A DNA stretch of 64,000 nucleotides. Source: JBFMAI01 sp040755725. Lineage in GTDB: Bacteria > Planctomycetota > Phycisphaerae > UBA1845 > Fen-1342. Below, piece by piece: positions 51,433-60,811 of the stretch. The notes beneath the pieces were generated by a model. It saw only the letters and a list, made by a program, of their open reading frames with translations. It was not told the origin of the DNA and made no database searches. Positions within the stretch are counted from its first letter, which is position 1. The number at the start of each line of letters is the position of its first letter. The stretch is from NCBI GenBank assembly GCA_040755725.1, contig JBFMAI010000039.1, positions 1-64,000 on the forward strand. The letters run 5' to 3'. Both the position numbers and the translations under genes were made by a program.

Positions 51433-52821
51433 ATGGCCCGGACGCCGGACTGGTCGCGGCTGTGCAAGGAAGCCGACGCGGCACTACGTCGGCGGCTGGC
51501 GACGAAGCGCGCCCTATCGCCCACGGACGTGGCGCAGACGGTGGCGGGGGCTCTGCCTAAGTTATTGGGCGACAAACTCTTGCGGTATCTGCGTGCATGC
51601 GGCTGGCTCGCGCCCGAAGCGGCCGTGCCATTCGATGTTCTTGACGGACCGGCGTGCCCGCCCGAACTGGCCGGCCCGTGGCGGGAGGTCGTGCGGCTGG
51701 CGGTGTTCGGCGTGCCGGGCCAAGGGGTCCCCTACCGCGACAAGCACCGTCAGGACGTCTACCAGCAGCTTTGTTCGCAGATCATGAGTTCGGCGGTGGA
51801 CACGGAGTCGCTGCGCGGCGTTGTTCAACGGGTCATGAACCACCCGGACGTGCAGGCGGATTCGCTGCTGGCGTCGATGCTGCGGAGCTTCATCGCGCAG
51901 CGCGAGGCGGCCCTGCGCGCGGAGCGGACCACGCCCGCCGAGCAACACGCCCGCCGCGAGCAGCGCTCGAAGCTACGGCGGGCGTTCGAGTCCGGGCCGC
52001 GTTGTGACTTCCCGTCGCGGGAGGAGTTGCTGGCCAATTTCGGGCGGCTGTTGGCGGATTTTGACCGCCACCTGGCGCAATTCGAGGAGGCCCGCGCCGA
52101 GGCCGTGCTGGAGAAGATCCGCGACCTGCGGCGACGGTTTCCCATTCACATTCCGGCCCGCGATCTCCAACGCTGCGAGGAGCAATTGGACCGGCTGCTG
52201 CACCGCGCGGGCACCTATCGGCGACAGATCGAAGAGCTGGCCGAGCGCGGGGCCCAGGCCGCGCGCGAGGGCGACGAGCAGACCTCGGCATGGGTGATGC
52301 GGCGGCTGGAGGCCATCCACGGCCTGCTGCCGAACCTCCTGCCGCAGGACCGGCTCGAGGCGCTGCGGACCGAGATCCACCGCGGCGGGCAGGAGCACGA
52401 AACGCGGGAAGCGGCGGCGGAATTCACGACGCGGCAGCAGGAAGTCCTGCTCAAGATCAAGAACCTCGCTGGCATCGTCTATCGTTTCCATCAGCTCGCC
52501 GACAAGCTGCCGCCGACCGACAACGCCTATCGGCGGGCCGAGTTGAACTACCGGCAGGCGTTGGCGGAGATCCGCAAGCTGGACACGGAGTGGTTGACGG
52601 GTCTGGTGCTGCACCTGGAGGCGTTGTTGGACGATCTCGATGATCCGACGGGGCAAATGCAGAACCAGTTGGATACGTTCATCGTCAACGTCCGCACAGC
52701 TCTGAATCGTCTGTGTCTGGAGATTCGGGCGCGGCAGTCCCGCGGTACGCCGCCGGCCGGACCGGCGAGCCGCCCCGAGGCCCCGCCGGCCGCGGATTCG
52801 CCGCCCGGGACACCTCCGTGA
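51433..52821 (+). CDS. Unknown helical/coiled-coil protein
   Basis: A 462-residue protein not recognised. The start at 51433 (MARTPDWSRLCKEADAALRR) follows GTGCC; a start at 51412 is possible. The N-terminal ~110 residues are compact, with a KLLGDKLLRYLRACGWLAPEA helix. Two long charged helical regions follow (about 170-300, including EEARAEAVLEKIRDLRRRF and AERGAQAAREGDEQTSAW, and 320-430). The C-terminus is Pro/Ala-rich and disordered. No membrane segment or metal motif. Predicted cytoplasmic. The gene is convergent with the SpoIIE-type phosphatase, so no operon partner helps. Confidence 0.6.
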   Translation: MARTPDWSRLCKEADAALRRRLATKRALSPTDVAQTVAGALPKLLGDKLLRYLRACGWLAPEAAVPFDVLDGPACPPELAGPWREVVRLAVFGVPGQGVPYRDKHRQDVYQQLCSQIMSSAVDTESLRGVVQRVMNHPDVQADSLLASMLRSFIAQREAALRAERTTPAEQHARREQRSKLRRAFESGPRCDFPSREELLANFGRLLADFDRHLAQFEEARAEAVLEKIRDLRRRFPIHIPARDLQRCEEQLDRLLHRAGTYRRQIEELAERGAQAAREGDEQTSAWVMRRLEAIHGLLPNLLPQDRLEALRTEIHRGGQEHETREAAAEFTTRQQEVLLKIKNLAGIVYRFHQLADKLPPTDNAYRRAELNYRQALAEIRKLDTEWLTGLVLHLEALLDDLDDPTGQMQNQLDTFIVNVRTALNRLCLEIRARQSRGTPPAGPASRPEAPPAADSPPGTPP

Positions 52822-52837
52822 TGGGGACCGCGCGGCG

Positions 52838-54646
52838 CTATTGCGCGGCGTCCGTCAGGGCGGTCGCCGCCGCGTCCGGAGGCCGGGCCGGCGTGGTCGC
52901 CGCGACTGGGGCCACGCGCAGGCCGACGAGGGTGATGTCGTCGGACTGGTCCGCCAGGCCCACGAAACGCCGAATATCCCACACGATGTTGTTGAGCACC
53001 TGTTGAGGCGACAGGGAACCGTAGGTCCGCAGCGATTCCCACAGGCGGTCGCGGCCGAATTCGTGACCGCTGAAGTCCCGGGCCTCGATGACGCCGTCGG
53101 TGTACAACAGCAGGAAATCCCCGGCTGACAGCGGCAGTTCGTGCTCGTGATAGACCTCCGAGGGGCGGATTCCCAGCACGAGGTCGGCCTCGCCGGCAGC
53201 CTGCACCTGCCCGTCCCGCAGCCGCAGCAACGGCTCATGCCCGGCGTTGGCATAGGTCAGTTGCCGGGCCTCCGCGTCGACGGCCACGAGCAACATGGTC
53301 AGGAACTCGCTCGGCAGCGTGTCCCGATACACCAAGTGGTTGAGCCGCGTCAGCAGTTCGCCGGGACCGCGGCAGGTTTCCGCGATCGCCCGCAGTGCGC
53401 CGCGCACCGAGGACATCAGTAACGATGCCGGGATGCCCTTGCCGGCCACATCGGCCACGAGCACGGCCAGCCGGCCGTCGGCCAGCGTCAGGAAGTCGCA
53501 GAAATCCCCCGCCACCTCGTACGTCGGATGAAACGCCAGGGCCGTCTGAAGGCCCGGGTGGCCCGGGGGGGCGAGGCGGATCATCCGCTGCTGGAGTTCG
53601 CCGGCCAGGGCGAGCTGACGTTGCGTCTCGGCGTTGCGCAGACGCTCCTCGGCCAGTTGGGCGTGGACGATCGCGGTCGCCGCCTGATACGCCACGGCCC
53701 GCAGTAGATCGCGCTGCGCCTTGCGGAAGCGTCGACGACGGTCAGTATAGACCCGGATGACGCCCACCGGCTGCCCGCGGTAGATTAGGCCGGTCGTCAA
53801 CATGCTGACGATGCCGAGCCGCCGCGCTTCCTCGGGATACTGGATGCGGGTGTCGGTGGCCACATCCTCGACATAAACGACGCGCCCACGCAGGGCTTCG
53901 TCGCTGACAGCGCTGGCAGTGCGGACGACCGCGCCCTTGGCGACGTACTCGGGCGCGAGGTTATGCACGGCCTTGACGGTCAACTCCTGGGTCCGCGGGT
54001 CATACAGCCGGATGCTGGCGTACGGGCAGCGCATCACGCGGGCGGTCTCGGCGACGATGCGGTCGAGCACGGATTGGAGGTCCTGCTTCCCGGTCAGCAA
54101 CTGGGCGATGTCGCCAACCAGGGCGACCTCCTGCGTGGCCGCCATCAGCCGCGACTCGCGGTGACTCCACTCGGCCAACTGCCGGGCGCCCCAGCGGGCG
54201 GTGACAATCGCGTGGCTGTGAACCGCTCGGTCGAGCGGGGGCAGCGTTTCCCACGCGCGATACAGCGCCTCCAGGTGAATCTCGCGCGCCGTGTCCGGCA
54301 GCGCCCAGGCCGCCGGCTCGGGCCGCTCCGCCCGAAATTCGCCCACCGCCAGGTATCCGACCGGGCCGTCGTCACCCAGCACGGGGGCCACGACATACCA
54401 CACGCCCCGGCTTTCCACGAACCCGGCGGACGCCGGCGGATCGTGCGCCGGAACGGGGGTCATCGGCACCGGCAGAGACAACCGACTCAGCACGTGTCCG
54501 GTCAGCCGCGCAAACTCGTTGTTGCCGGCCGACGCGACGATGAGTTCGCCGCGGCCGTCGTACACCGCGACGCGCAGGTGTGCGGCGCGCGCCATACCGC
54601 TGACGAAATCCTCCAGCGACGCGATGTCGATGACTTCGCGCAACAT
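52838..54646 (-). CDS. PP2C/SpoIIE-type protein phosphatase with PocR and GAF sensor domains
   Basis: A 602-residue signalling protein. The N-terminal PocR-like domain (about 1-150, including FVSGMARAAHLRVAVYDGRGEL and VGYLAVGEF) is a ligand sensor. A GAF domain follows (about 165-320, LLTGKQDLQSVLDRIVAETARVMRC, YPEEARRLGIVSML). The C-terminal SpoIIE/PP2C phosphatase (about 350-580) has the metal residues in VAGDFCDFLTL, VLVADVAGKGIPASLLMSS, and LLLYTDGVIEARD. It would dephosphorylate an anti-sigma-factor antagonist. Neither partner nor STAS protein is in the window. The ATG at 54646 is preferred to a TTG at 54670. Confidence 0.88.
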   Translation of the reverse strand: MLREVIDIASLEDFVSGMARAAHLRVAVYDGRGELIVASAGNNEFARLTGHVLSRLSLPVPMTPVPAHDPPASAGFVESRGVWYVVAPVLGDDGPVGYLAVGEFRAERPEPAAWALPDTAREIHLEALYRAWETLPPLDRAVHSHAIVTARWGARQLAEWSHRESRLMAATQEVALVGDIAQLLTGKQDLQSVLDRIVAETARVMRCPYASIRLYDPRTQELTVKAVHNLAPEYVAKGAVVRTASAVSDEALRGRVVYVEDVATDTRIQYPEEARRLGIVSMLTTGLIYRGQPVGVIRVYTDRRRRFRKAQRDLLRAVAYQAATAIVHAQLAEERLRNAETQRQLALAGELQQRMIRLAPPGHPGLQTALAFHPTYEVAGDFCDFLTLADGRLAVLVADVAGKGIPASLLMSSVRGALRAIAETCRGPGELLTRLNHLVYRDTLPSEFLTMLLVAVDAEARQLTYANAGHEPLLRLRDGQVQAAGEADLVLGIRPSEVYHEHELPLSAGDFLLLYTDGVIEARDFSGHEFGRDRLWESLRTYGSLSPQQVLNNIVWDIRRFVGLADQSDDITLVGLRVAPVAATTPARPPDAAATALTDAAQ

Positions 54647-54943
54647 GCGTCGGTCAACCTCGTTTCTCAACCCGCCGCGACCCGGACATTATCCCCGGCC
54701 CTGGCGCCGCCGCCAACGCGGTGCTTTGCGTCGAGAATCGCGCGGCCGCTGAGCGAATCCGTCGCCGAACGCTTGGCGCCGCCCGCTCGAACGGCCACCC
54801 TATCGGAGGTTCCCTGCCCGACCGGCCTGCCGCGCGGCGCCGGGCCCTGGAGGTACGACGTGCCCCTTCGGTGTTCGCAGCCCTTCACTGCGGGAGGGCG
54901 AGGCTTCTCCCCAGCCGCGGCGCGCCGGTCACGCGTGGGCGCG

Positions 54944-57277
54944 ATGCTATGGTTCGGCGCCGCCGCGGCCGCGGCGCTCGCCGACCACCCCCGCCTTCTC
55001 CTTACCGCCGAGGATGTGCCGCGCCTGCGGCACGTCGCCGGCGTGGAACCGGGCACCGGCGACTCCTCCCCGATGGAGATCCCGGAATCCTGGGGCCGAT
55101 TTGGGGCGCGGGCGGCCGACTACCAGAGTCTGCGGGCGTGCTTCGGGACGCGCGTGTCCACCGAGCTGCTGCCGGGCGAGTTGCTGGCCGCCGCCTTCCT
55201 CCACTTGATTGAGCCGCTGCCCCCGCAGGACGACGTGCGGCTGGCGCTGGTCCATGCGGCCCTGGAGCAGAGCGGGCGAACTCCCGCCGACGCGCTGGAG
55301 GCGGTCGTGGCTCTCGACTGGTGCTGGGACCGCGTCGAGCCCGGCACCCGCCGCGAGTTCCTGCTGAACCTCCGTCAGCGCGCCCAGCCGCTGACTCCGG
55401 CCGACAGTCCGCTCGACGGGCGGCGCTTCCGTGAGAAGCTGGCGGCGCTGGCCCTGGCGCTGGCCGTCGACGAAACCGACGAACCCAGCCCGAGCTGGGT
55501 GACCACGCGGCAACACCTGCTGGCCGCGGCCCAGACGTATTTCCAGGTCACGTTCCCGACGTACGTCGCCTGGCGCGGCCTTAGCCCCACCGGACCGGCC
55601 GTCGCGGCCCGCGAGGAGTGCGACACCGTCATCGCCATCGAACTCAGCCGACAAGTCCTCGGGCGGGACCCGTGGCCCGCCTACCGCGACCGCGTCGGCC
55701 GCTGGCTCGAGCATTACTGGCTTGCTACGCTCGACGATCCCCGGCGGCCGTACCACTTCGTCCGTGACGACGCGGGCGATGCCCCCTTGTTGCCCGCGCC
55801 GCCCTGGAGCGAGTTGCTGCCCGTCACGGCCCATCTTCTGGCCGCTCGGTCGGGCGATCCCGCGGCAGCGTGCGTCGCTGATCGGGTCGAAGACGCGATG
55901 CGGGCCGAGGCCGGCGGCCTGTCGGCCACCTTGTGGCGTTGGGTGCCGCTGCTGTTCGACACGCGCCACCTCCCGCGCCGCGATACTCATCGCTTACCGG
56001 CGGCGCGCAATCTTGGCGGCGCCGTCGTCCTCCGCGGCGGCGCGGGGCCGGACGCCACCGCGATCTGGATCGAGGCCGGGCAGCCGTTTCTCCGCCGCCG
56101 ACAGCACTTCGACGCCGGGCACTTTCTGGTCCGCCGCGGCGGCGAACTCGTCGGTGGCGGCGGTGACGACATCCTGCTGGAGGCGGTGCCGGCCAAGGGT
56201 GGCGGGCAGTACCTCGGCCCGCTCCGCACGCCGTTCGACTTCGAGCAGTACTGCACGGCGGGCATCGCGCATAACACAGTCGTGCTGTACGACGCGGCGC
56301 GTGTCGTGCGGTGGTACGGCGCGCGGTACCTGCCGGTGGGCGGGCAACGCTGCATCGACGGGACTTGCACCGACTTCGTGACCCCGCTGGTCGAGCAGGG
56401 CCGTCTGACGGCCCGACAGATCGCGTACGGCCAGTGCGCCGACGCCGCGTACCTGGCCCTTGATCTGACCCCGGCCTACGACAGCCGGATGTTGGGTCAA
56501 TACACCCGGCAATTTGTGTTCATCTGGGGCCGGGCCCTCGTCGTGGTGGACCGGCTCACCGTGTCGCGCGGCCGCGGCTTGCCAACCTGGGTCCTGAACC
56601 TCCCCGCGCGCCCGCTCGTGGACGGCACCGACCTGGAGCCGCGGGCACGCGTCGCCGGTAGTACCAACGATGCCGGCGTCTGGCGCTGCGATTCCGCCCA
56701 CTATCTCCGTTGGACCGACGGCGACGGGGCCCTCTGGCTCGTCACCCCCCTGCCGTCGCCGCGCGTCCTCCGCGTGGTCGGCGGCCCCGCCCGACGACTG
56801 GCCATCGCTCGCGGCCGGCACGCCCATCAGGCCTACGTCGGCGGTGAACCGGACGGCTTCGAGCGCCTCATCATCCCGGCCGAGCAACGCGGCGCCGACA
56901 ACGCCTGGTATCGCCTGGGCGAGCCCACCTTGCTCGGCGCCTCGGTCAGCCGCACGCCGCACTGGGGACGTGTCGAGCTCGAACCGCCGGAACGGACCAC
57001 GTCGGCAACGTTCGTGGTCGCGCTGATTGCGGACCGCGCCGACGCGACCCAGCCGCCGAGTGTGGACCTGTCGCCGGACGATACCGGGTTCACCCTGACG
57101 CTGAGCAGCGGGGCCGAGCGCGCGACGCTGCGATTGGGAAACGCTTCGATCGCCGGCGGCCGCCTGGACGTGCCCGGAACTCCCACCCTGAGTTGGACGC
57201 TGCCGACCACGGTCGAGCCTGACCCGCCGCTGCCAACCATCGCCGATTCTCCGCGCCGCGCCGCCGGCCCGCGTTGA
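54944..57277 (+). CDS. Heparinase II/III-like polysaccharide lyase
   Basis: A 777-residue protein with a short signal-like start (MLWFGAAAAAALADHPRLL). The first half is an alpha/alpha-toroid with an LLTAEDVPRLRHVAG start. The second half contains the beta-sandwich of the heparinase II/III family: HFDAGHFLVRRGGELV, FDFEQYCTAGIAHNTVVLYD with the HNTV signature, and QFVFIWGRALVVVDRL. Related enzymes cleave acidic polysaccharides such as heparin or alginate-type polymers. Upstream open frame to 53963 overlaps the phosphatase gene on the other strand and is not trusted. The exact substrate is not deducible. It is followed 88 nt later by the prenyltransferase. Confidence 0.8.
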   Translation: MLWFGAAAAAALADHPRLLLTAEDVPRLRHVAGVEPGTGDSSPMEIPESWGRFGARAADYQSLRACFGTRVSTELLPGELLAAAFLHLIEPLPPQDDVRLALVHAALEQSGRTPADALEAVVALDWCWDRVEPGTRREFLLNLRQRAQPLTPADSPLDGRRFREKLAALALALAVDETDEPSPSWVTTRQHLLAAAQTYFQVTFPTYVAWRGLSPTGPAVAAREECDTVIAIELSRQVLGRDPWPAYRDRVGRWLEHYWLATLDDPRRPYHFVRDDAGDAPLLPAPPWSELLPVTAHLLAARSGDPAAACVADRVEDAMRAEAGGLSATLWRWVPLLFDTRHLPRRDTHRLPAARNLGGAVVLRGGAGPDATAIWIEAGQPFLRRRQHFDAGHFLVRRGGELVGGGGDDILLEAVPAKGGGQYLGPLRTPFDFEQYCTAGIAHNTVVLYDAARVVRWYGARYLPVGGQRCIDGTCTDFVTPLVEQGRLTARQIAYGQCADAAYLALDLTPAYDSRMLGQYTRQFVFIWGRALVVVDRLTVSRGRGLPTWVLNLPARPLVDGTDLEPRARVAGSTNDAGVWRCDSAHYLRWTDGDGALWLVTPLPSPRVLRVVGGPARRLAIARGRHAHQAYVGGEPDGFERLIIPAEQRGADNAWYRLGEPTLLGASVSRTPHWGRVELEPPERTTSATFVVALIADRADATQPPSVDLSPDDTGFTLTLSSGAERATLRLGNASIAGGRLDVPGTPTLSWTLPTTVEPDPPLPTIADSPRRAAGPR

Positions 57278-57364
57278 CCGGTCTGCGCCGGGCACACAAA
57301 ATGCGACCACTTGGCGGACGCGCGAGATACCGCGCGACCCCGCCCAGGCCCCGGTGGAGAGGCC

Positions 57365-58288
57365 ATGTCCTACCTGCGCCTGATGCGCCCGGCCCAGTGG
57401 ACCAAGAACCTGTTCCTGTTCGCCGGACTGGTCTTCGGCCTCAAGTTGGTCGATTGGGTCAGCGTTTGGCACGTTCTACTGGGGTTTGCGTGTTTCTGCC
57501 TGGTCAGCAGCGGCGTCTACATCCTCAACGACATCCGCGACCGCAACGAAGACCGCCTGCACCCAACCAAACGCCTGCGACCGCTGGCCGCCGGCACGGT
57601 CTCGGTCCCCTCGGCGGCGACGCTGGCGATCCTGCTGCTCGCGGTCGGACTCGGGGCGGGATTCGTGCTTGATCGGGGCTTTTTCATTGTGGCGGTCGCG
57701 TACGTCGTGCTCCAAACGGCGTACACCTTCGGGCTCAAGCACGTCGCGCTGCTGGATGTGATCCTGATCGGGGCAGGGTTCGTGCTGCGGGCGGTCGCCG
57801 GCGCGGTCCTCGTTCACGTCGAGATCTCGCACTGGCTGGTGCTGTGTACGTTCACACTGTGCCTGTTCATGGGTTTCAGCAAACGCCGTTGCGAGCTGAG
57901 CGCGATGGCCGACAATTCGCGCAGCGACCTCGCCCGGCACCGCAAGACGCTGGTCATCTATACGCCCGAGCTGCTCAACCACATGACGACGCTGACCGCC
58001 GGCATCGCGGTGGTCAGTTTCATGCTGTACGCGACCGACAAGCGGACGCTGGACGTTTTTGGCACGAACTACCTGGTGTACACGCTGCCGATGGTGGTCT
58101 ACGCGATCTTCCGCTTCGCCCTGCTGGTCGAGCACGGGCGGGTGGACGGTCCGACGGCGGTCCTGCTGCGCGACCGGCCGTTCCAGGCGGCCCTGTTGCT
58201 GTGGGGTTTCGCGGTCCTCGCCGTCATCTACCGCGGCCGCGAGCTGCGGGCGTGGCTCGTGGACCTCCTGCACCCGTCGGGGCCGTGA
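57365..58288 (+). CDS. UbiA-family prenyltransferase (decaprenyl-phosphate phosphoribosyltransferase-like)
   Basis: A 307-residue membrane enzyme with about nine hydrophobic segments. The first aspartate motif is NDIRDRNEDRLHPTKRLRPLAAG; the DRLHPTKRxRP block is a UbiA subgroup signature of decaprenyl-phosphate phosphoribosyltransferases, which start arabinose-donor synthesis in actinobacteria and are widespread elsewhere. The second motif region carries DVILIGAGFVLRAVAGA and a downstream GFSKRRCEL. The substrates are inferred from the motif only. An EPS/sugar role would fit the heparinase-like neighbour. The ATG at 57365 is a short distance from the neighbour gene. Confidence 0.82.
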   Translation: MSYLRLMRPAQWTKNLFLFAGLVFGLKLVDWVSVWHVLLGFACFCLVSSGVYILNDIRDRNEDRLHPTKRLRPLAAGTVSVPSAATLAILLLAVGLGAGFVLDRGFFIVAVAYVVLQTAYTFGLKHVALLDVILIGAGFVLRAVAGAVLVHVEISHWLVLCTFTLCLFMGFSKRRCELSAMADNSRSDLARHRKTLVIYTPELLNHMTTLTAGIAVVSFMLYATDKRTLDVFGTNYLVYTLPMVVYAIFRFALLVEHGRVDGPTAVLLRDRPFQAALLLWGFAVLAVIYRGRELRAWLVDLLHPSGP

Positions 58289-58296
58289 ACGCTGAC

Positions 58297-58420
58297 CAAG
58301 GGGCCGAGGGGCCAAGGCGCAGTGGATGGGGCATCGACCTCTGGTCGGTCGTGGCGGAGGCGCCCCCCGGGATCCGGGGTCCGGCGGCCCTCGCCTCCGT
58401 CCCTTGATCCCGTGATCCCT
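58297..58420. repeat. Relative of the first clpB insertion
   Basis: AAGGGGCCGAGGGGCCAAGG at the left and TCCCTTGATCCCGTGATCCC at the right, with imperfect complementarity. The arms share GAGGGGCCAAGG and CCTTGATCCC with the clpB segment at 8278-8403. Confidence 0.65.
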
Positions 58421-58550
58421 CAATCCGTCTGCTCTGTTCCTTGTTTCTCCCTCCTGGGCCACCCACTCTCGGCCGCTGGCTGGGCTTGTTCGCCGTTCCC
58501 TGTTCCTCCGTTTCTGGGGCACCGGCTCTCAGCCGGCGACTGGGCCTGTT

Positions 58551-58580
58551 CCCCCCGCGCCGGCGTGCGGGATTCACGGC
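58551..58580 (+). repeat. Dispersed repeat family 1, copy F (second hairpin only)
   Basis: CCCCGCGCCGGCGTGCGGGA then TTCACGGC. It corresponds to the right-hand half of copies A-C. Confidence 0.6.
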
Positions 58581-58669
58581 CGTCGCACCGGCTCCGCGTC
58601 CGCCGCTTGTATTCCGCGCCCGCGCCCGCATACTGCGAGCTTGGTCCCCGGGAAAGCGGAGTCGAAACA

Positions 58670-60250
58670 TTGACCGGGCCCCTGCCATTTGACCCCTCAC
58701 GCATTCGTCGCCCGGAACCGGCGGACGCCGCCCCCCCGGGACCCACGCTGCTCAGCGTCCGACAGGTCAACGAGCTAGTTCGGGGCGTCCTGGCTCGCGG
58801 CCTGCCGACGACGCTGCACGTTCTGGGCGAGATCGGCGACCTCTCGCGGCCCGGCAGCGGCCACCTGTACTTCACGCTGAAGGACGCCGCCAGCGAGCTG
58901 CGGTGCGTTATGTGGCGGAGCACGGCGCACCGGCTGAAGTTCCGACCCGACCCGGGCATGGAGGTCATTGCCACCGGCACGCTGGAGGTGTACACCCCGC
59001 GCGGCACCTATCAGCTCATCGTGCGCAAGTTGGAGCCGCGCGGCGTCGGCGCGCTCGAGGTCGCGTTCCGGCAACTGCGCGAACGACTGGAGCGTGAAGG
59101 GCTGTTTGACGCGCGGCGCAAGAAGCCGCTGCCGCGCGTTCCTCGGCGCGTCGCGGTCGTGACCAGCCCGACGGGGGCCGCGATTCGTGACGTTCTGCAC
59201 ACGCTCGCCCGACGTTTCCCGGTCGCGGACGTTCTGGTCTACCCCGTGCGCGTTCAAGGTGAAGGGGCCGCGGCCGAGATTGCCGCCGCCATCGCCGCCC
59301 TCAACACGCACGCCGACGCGCTCGGCGGAATCGACGTAATGATTGTCGGTCGCGGCGGGGGGTCGCTGGAAGACCTGTGGGCGTTCAACGAGGAGGTGGT
59401 GGCCCGGGCCATCGCCGCCAGCCGCATCCCCGTCGTCAGCGCCGTCGGGCACGAAGTCGATGTCAGCATCAGCGACCTGGCGGCGGACGTGCGGGCCCCG
59501 ACGCCGACGGCCGCGGCCGAGCTGGTCACCCCCCTGCTGCCGGAACTCCAGGCGGGCATTCAGCGGCAGCGCGACCGCGTGGCGCGCGCGACGGCGCAGT
59601 GCATCGCGCTGGCGCGGGCGCGGCTCCAGACGCTGCTGGCTTTCGAGGGGTTGGCGCGTCCCCTGGCGGCGATTCGCCAAAGCAGCCAGTTGCTCGACGA
59701 CATCCAGAACCGTCTGCGGCTCCTGCTTGTGGAACGATTCCGTCGTGCCGCCGAGCGCCTCAACGCTGCCGAGCTGGCGTTGTGGCGGTTCGGAACGGGG
59801 GCGCGTTTCGCGCAGGCCGGGCGCGCGGTCGATCAACGTCTGGCCCGTCTGTGGCGAGCGGCGGCGGAACGTCTTTGGGCCGCCGAGCGTCGTGTCAATC
59901 AGCTTCAGGGTCGGGCGGAACGGCTGGGCCCCGTCGCGAACTTGCCCAGCCGACGCGACTATGTAGGACAAGCCGTCGCCCGCCTCACTGGCAGCCTGCG
60001 CGGCCTCATTGAGCGTCGCCGGTGTGTGCTGGCGGGGCGCGTGCAGGCGGTGGCGACATTCGACCCCAGGCAAGTGCTCAAGCGGGGGTACAGCATCACG
60101 CGCCTGGCCCCAACCGGCCGGGTCGTCCGCTCAGTCCAGGGAATCTCGGGCGGCGTGAAGATCGTCACCGAGGTGAGCGATGGCGAGTTCCACTCGGTCG
60201 TCCAGGACCCGCGCCAGCCCACGCTTTTTGATCGCCCGGCTTCGCCGTGA
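58670..60250 (+). CDS. xseA: Exodeoxyribonuclease VII large subunit
   Basis: A 526-residue XseA protein. The N-terminal OB-fold (about 25-120) carries LSVRQVNELVRGVL, LHVLGEIGDLSRPGSGHLYFTLKD and RCVMWRSTAHRLKF. The catalytic domain has VVTSPTGAAIRDVLHTLARRFP, VDVMIVGRGGGSLEDLWAFNEE and ISRIPVVSAVGHEVDVSISDLAAD-type motifs (SAVGHE at about 265). A long coiled-coil (about 300-430) and the C-terminal LKRGYSITR follow. It degrades single-stranded DNA with XseB, which is not adjacent here. The start is TTG at 58670 with CGGAG before it; no ATG fits the conserved beginning. Confidence 0.94.
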   Translation: MTGPLPFDPSRIRRPEPADAAPPGPTLLSVRQVNELVRGVLARGLPTTLHVLGEIGDLSRPGSGHLYFTLKDAASELRCVMWRSTAHRLKFRPDPGMEVIATGTLEVYTPRGTYQLIVRKLEPRGVGALEVAFRQLRERLEREGLFDARRKKPLPRVPRRVAVVTSPTGAAIRDVLHTLARRFPVADVLVYPVRVQGEGAAAEIAAAIAALNTHADALGGIDVMIVGRGGGSLEDLWAFNEEVVARAIAASRIPVVSAVGHEVDVSISDLAADVRAPTPTAAAELVTPLLPELQAGIQRQRDRVARATAQCIALARARLQTLLAFEGLARPLAAIRQSSQLLDDIQNRLRLLLVERFRRAAERLNAAELALWRFGTGARFAQAGRAVDQRLARLWRAAAERLWAAERRVNQLQGRAERLGPVANLPSRRDYVGQAVARLTGSLRGLIERRRCVLAGRVQAVATFDPRQVLKRGYSITRLAPTGRVVRSVQGISGGVKIVTEVSDGEFHSVVQDPRQPTLFDRPASP

Positions 60251-60406
60251 CCAAGCCGAGTAACCGATACCGCTCACGACCAACGTACTAGTAAGCCTTG
60301 CGGATAGCGGTCGCCGCTATTCTCGGAATCCCGGCGCCAATCCATGTGGGCCGTGGTGCTGCCCCGCACAGTTCATGCCGATACTACCGTACCCAGGGAA
60401 TGGCAC

Positions 60407-60811
60407 ATGCTGCGGAGCATCCTAATCGCGGAAGACGACGATCAGGTCCGGCAGGTCATCCGGCTGGCGCTGGAGCGAACGGGCTATGACGTGCGCGAAG
60501 CCGCGGACGGTGAAGAGGCCCGTCGCGCGCTCAGCACCGCCCCGTTTGATGTGGTCATCACGGACATCGTCATGCCGGGCAAGGACGGGTTGGAGACGAT
60601 CATGTTCTTGCGGCGCAACCACCCCGGGACGCCCGTCATCGCCATCAGTGGGCATGACAGTCCCCTCTTTCTGTCCAACGCCGCCGGCCTAGGCGCGACG
60701 CACGTGCTGGCCAAGCCGTTCGCACCCTCACAACTGCTCGATCTAGTGGCCCGCGTGCTAGCGGAGGCTCCGGCGAAGCGCACAGCGGAAGGTGGGGAAG
60801 CGCATCCCTGA
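60407..60811 (+). CDS. Single-domain response regulator (CheY-like)
   Basis: A 134-residue receiver protein. Acidic Glu9-Asp12 (LIAEDDDQVRQ), phosphoacceptor Asp53 (VVITDIVMPGKDG), the switch Ser in IAISGHDSP and Lys in VLAKPFAPSQLLD are all present. It lacks an output domain, so it probably works through a partner kinase or phosphorelay, neither of which is nearby. A weak GGGAA precedes the ATG at 60407; an upstream frame to 60344 is not conserved. It is separate from the kinase downstream. Confidence 0.9.
   Translation: MLRSILIAEDDDQVRQVIRLALERTGYDVREAADGEEARRALSTAPFDVVITDIVMPGKDGLETIMFLRRNHPGTPVIAISGHDSPLFLSNAAGLGATHVLAKPFAPSQLLDLVARVLAEAPAKRTAEGGEAHP

Larger units (their letters stand above)
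58289..58669. other. Intergenic gap with repeat-like DNA
   Basis: Contains a family-1 hairpin (58551-58580) and a GC-rich segment at 58297-58420 that resembles the first ClpB insertion. No gene is supported before the xseA start at 58670. Confidence 0.5.

Noticed and set aside
53963..54943. Long N-terminal extension of the heparinase-like gene
   Set aside because: It runs antisense through the SpoIIE/GAF gene and has no conserved features. A start near 54944 is far more likely.
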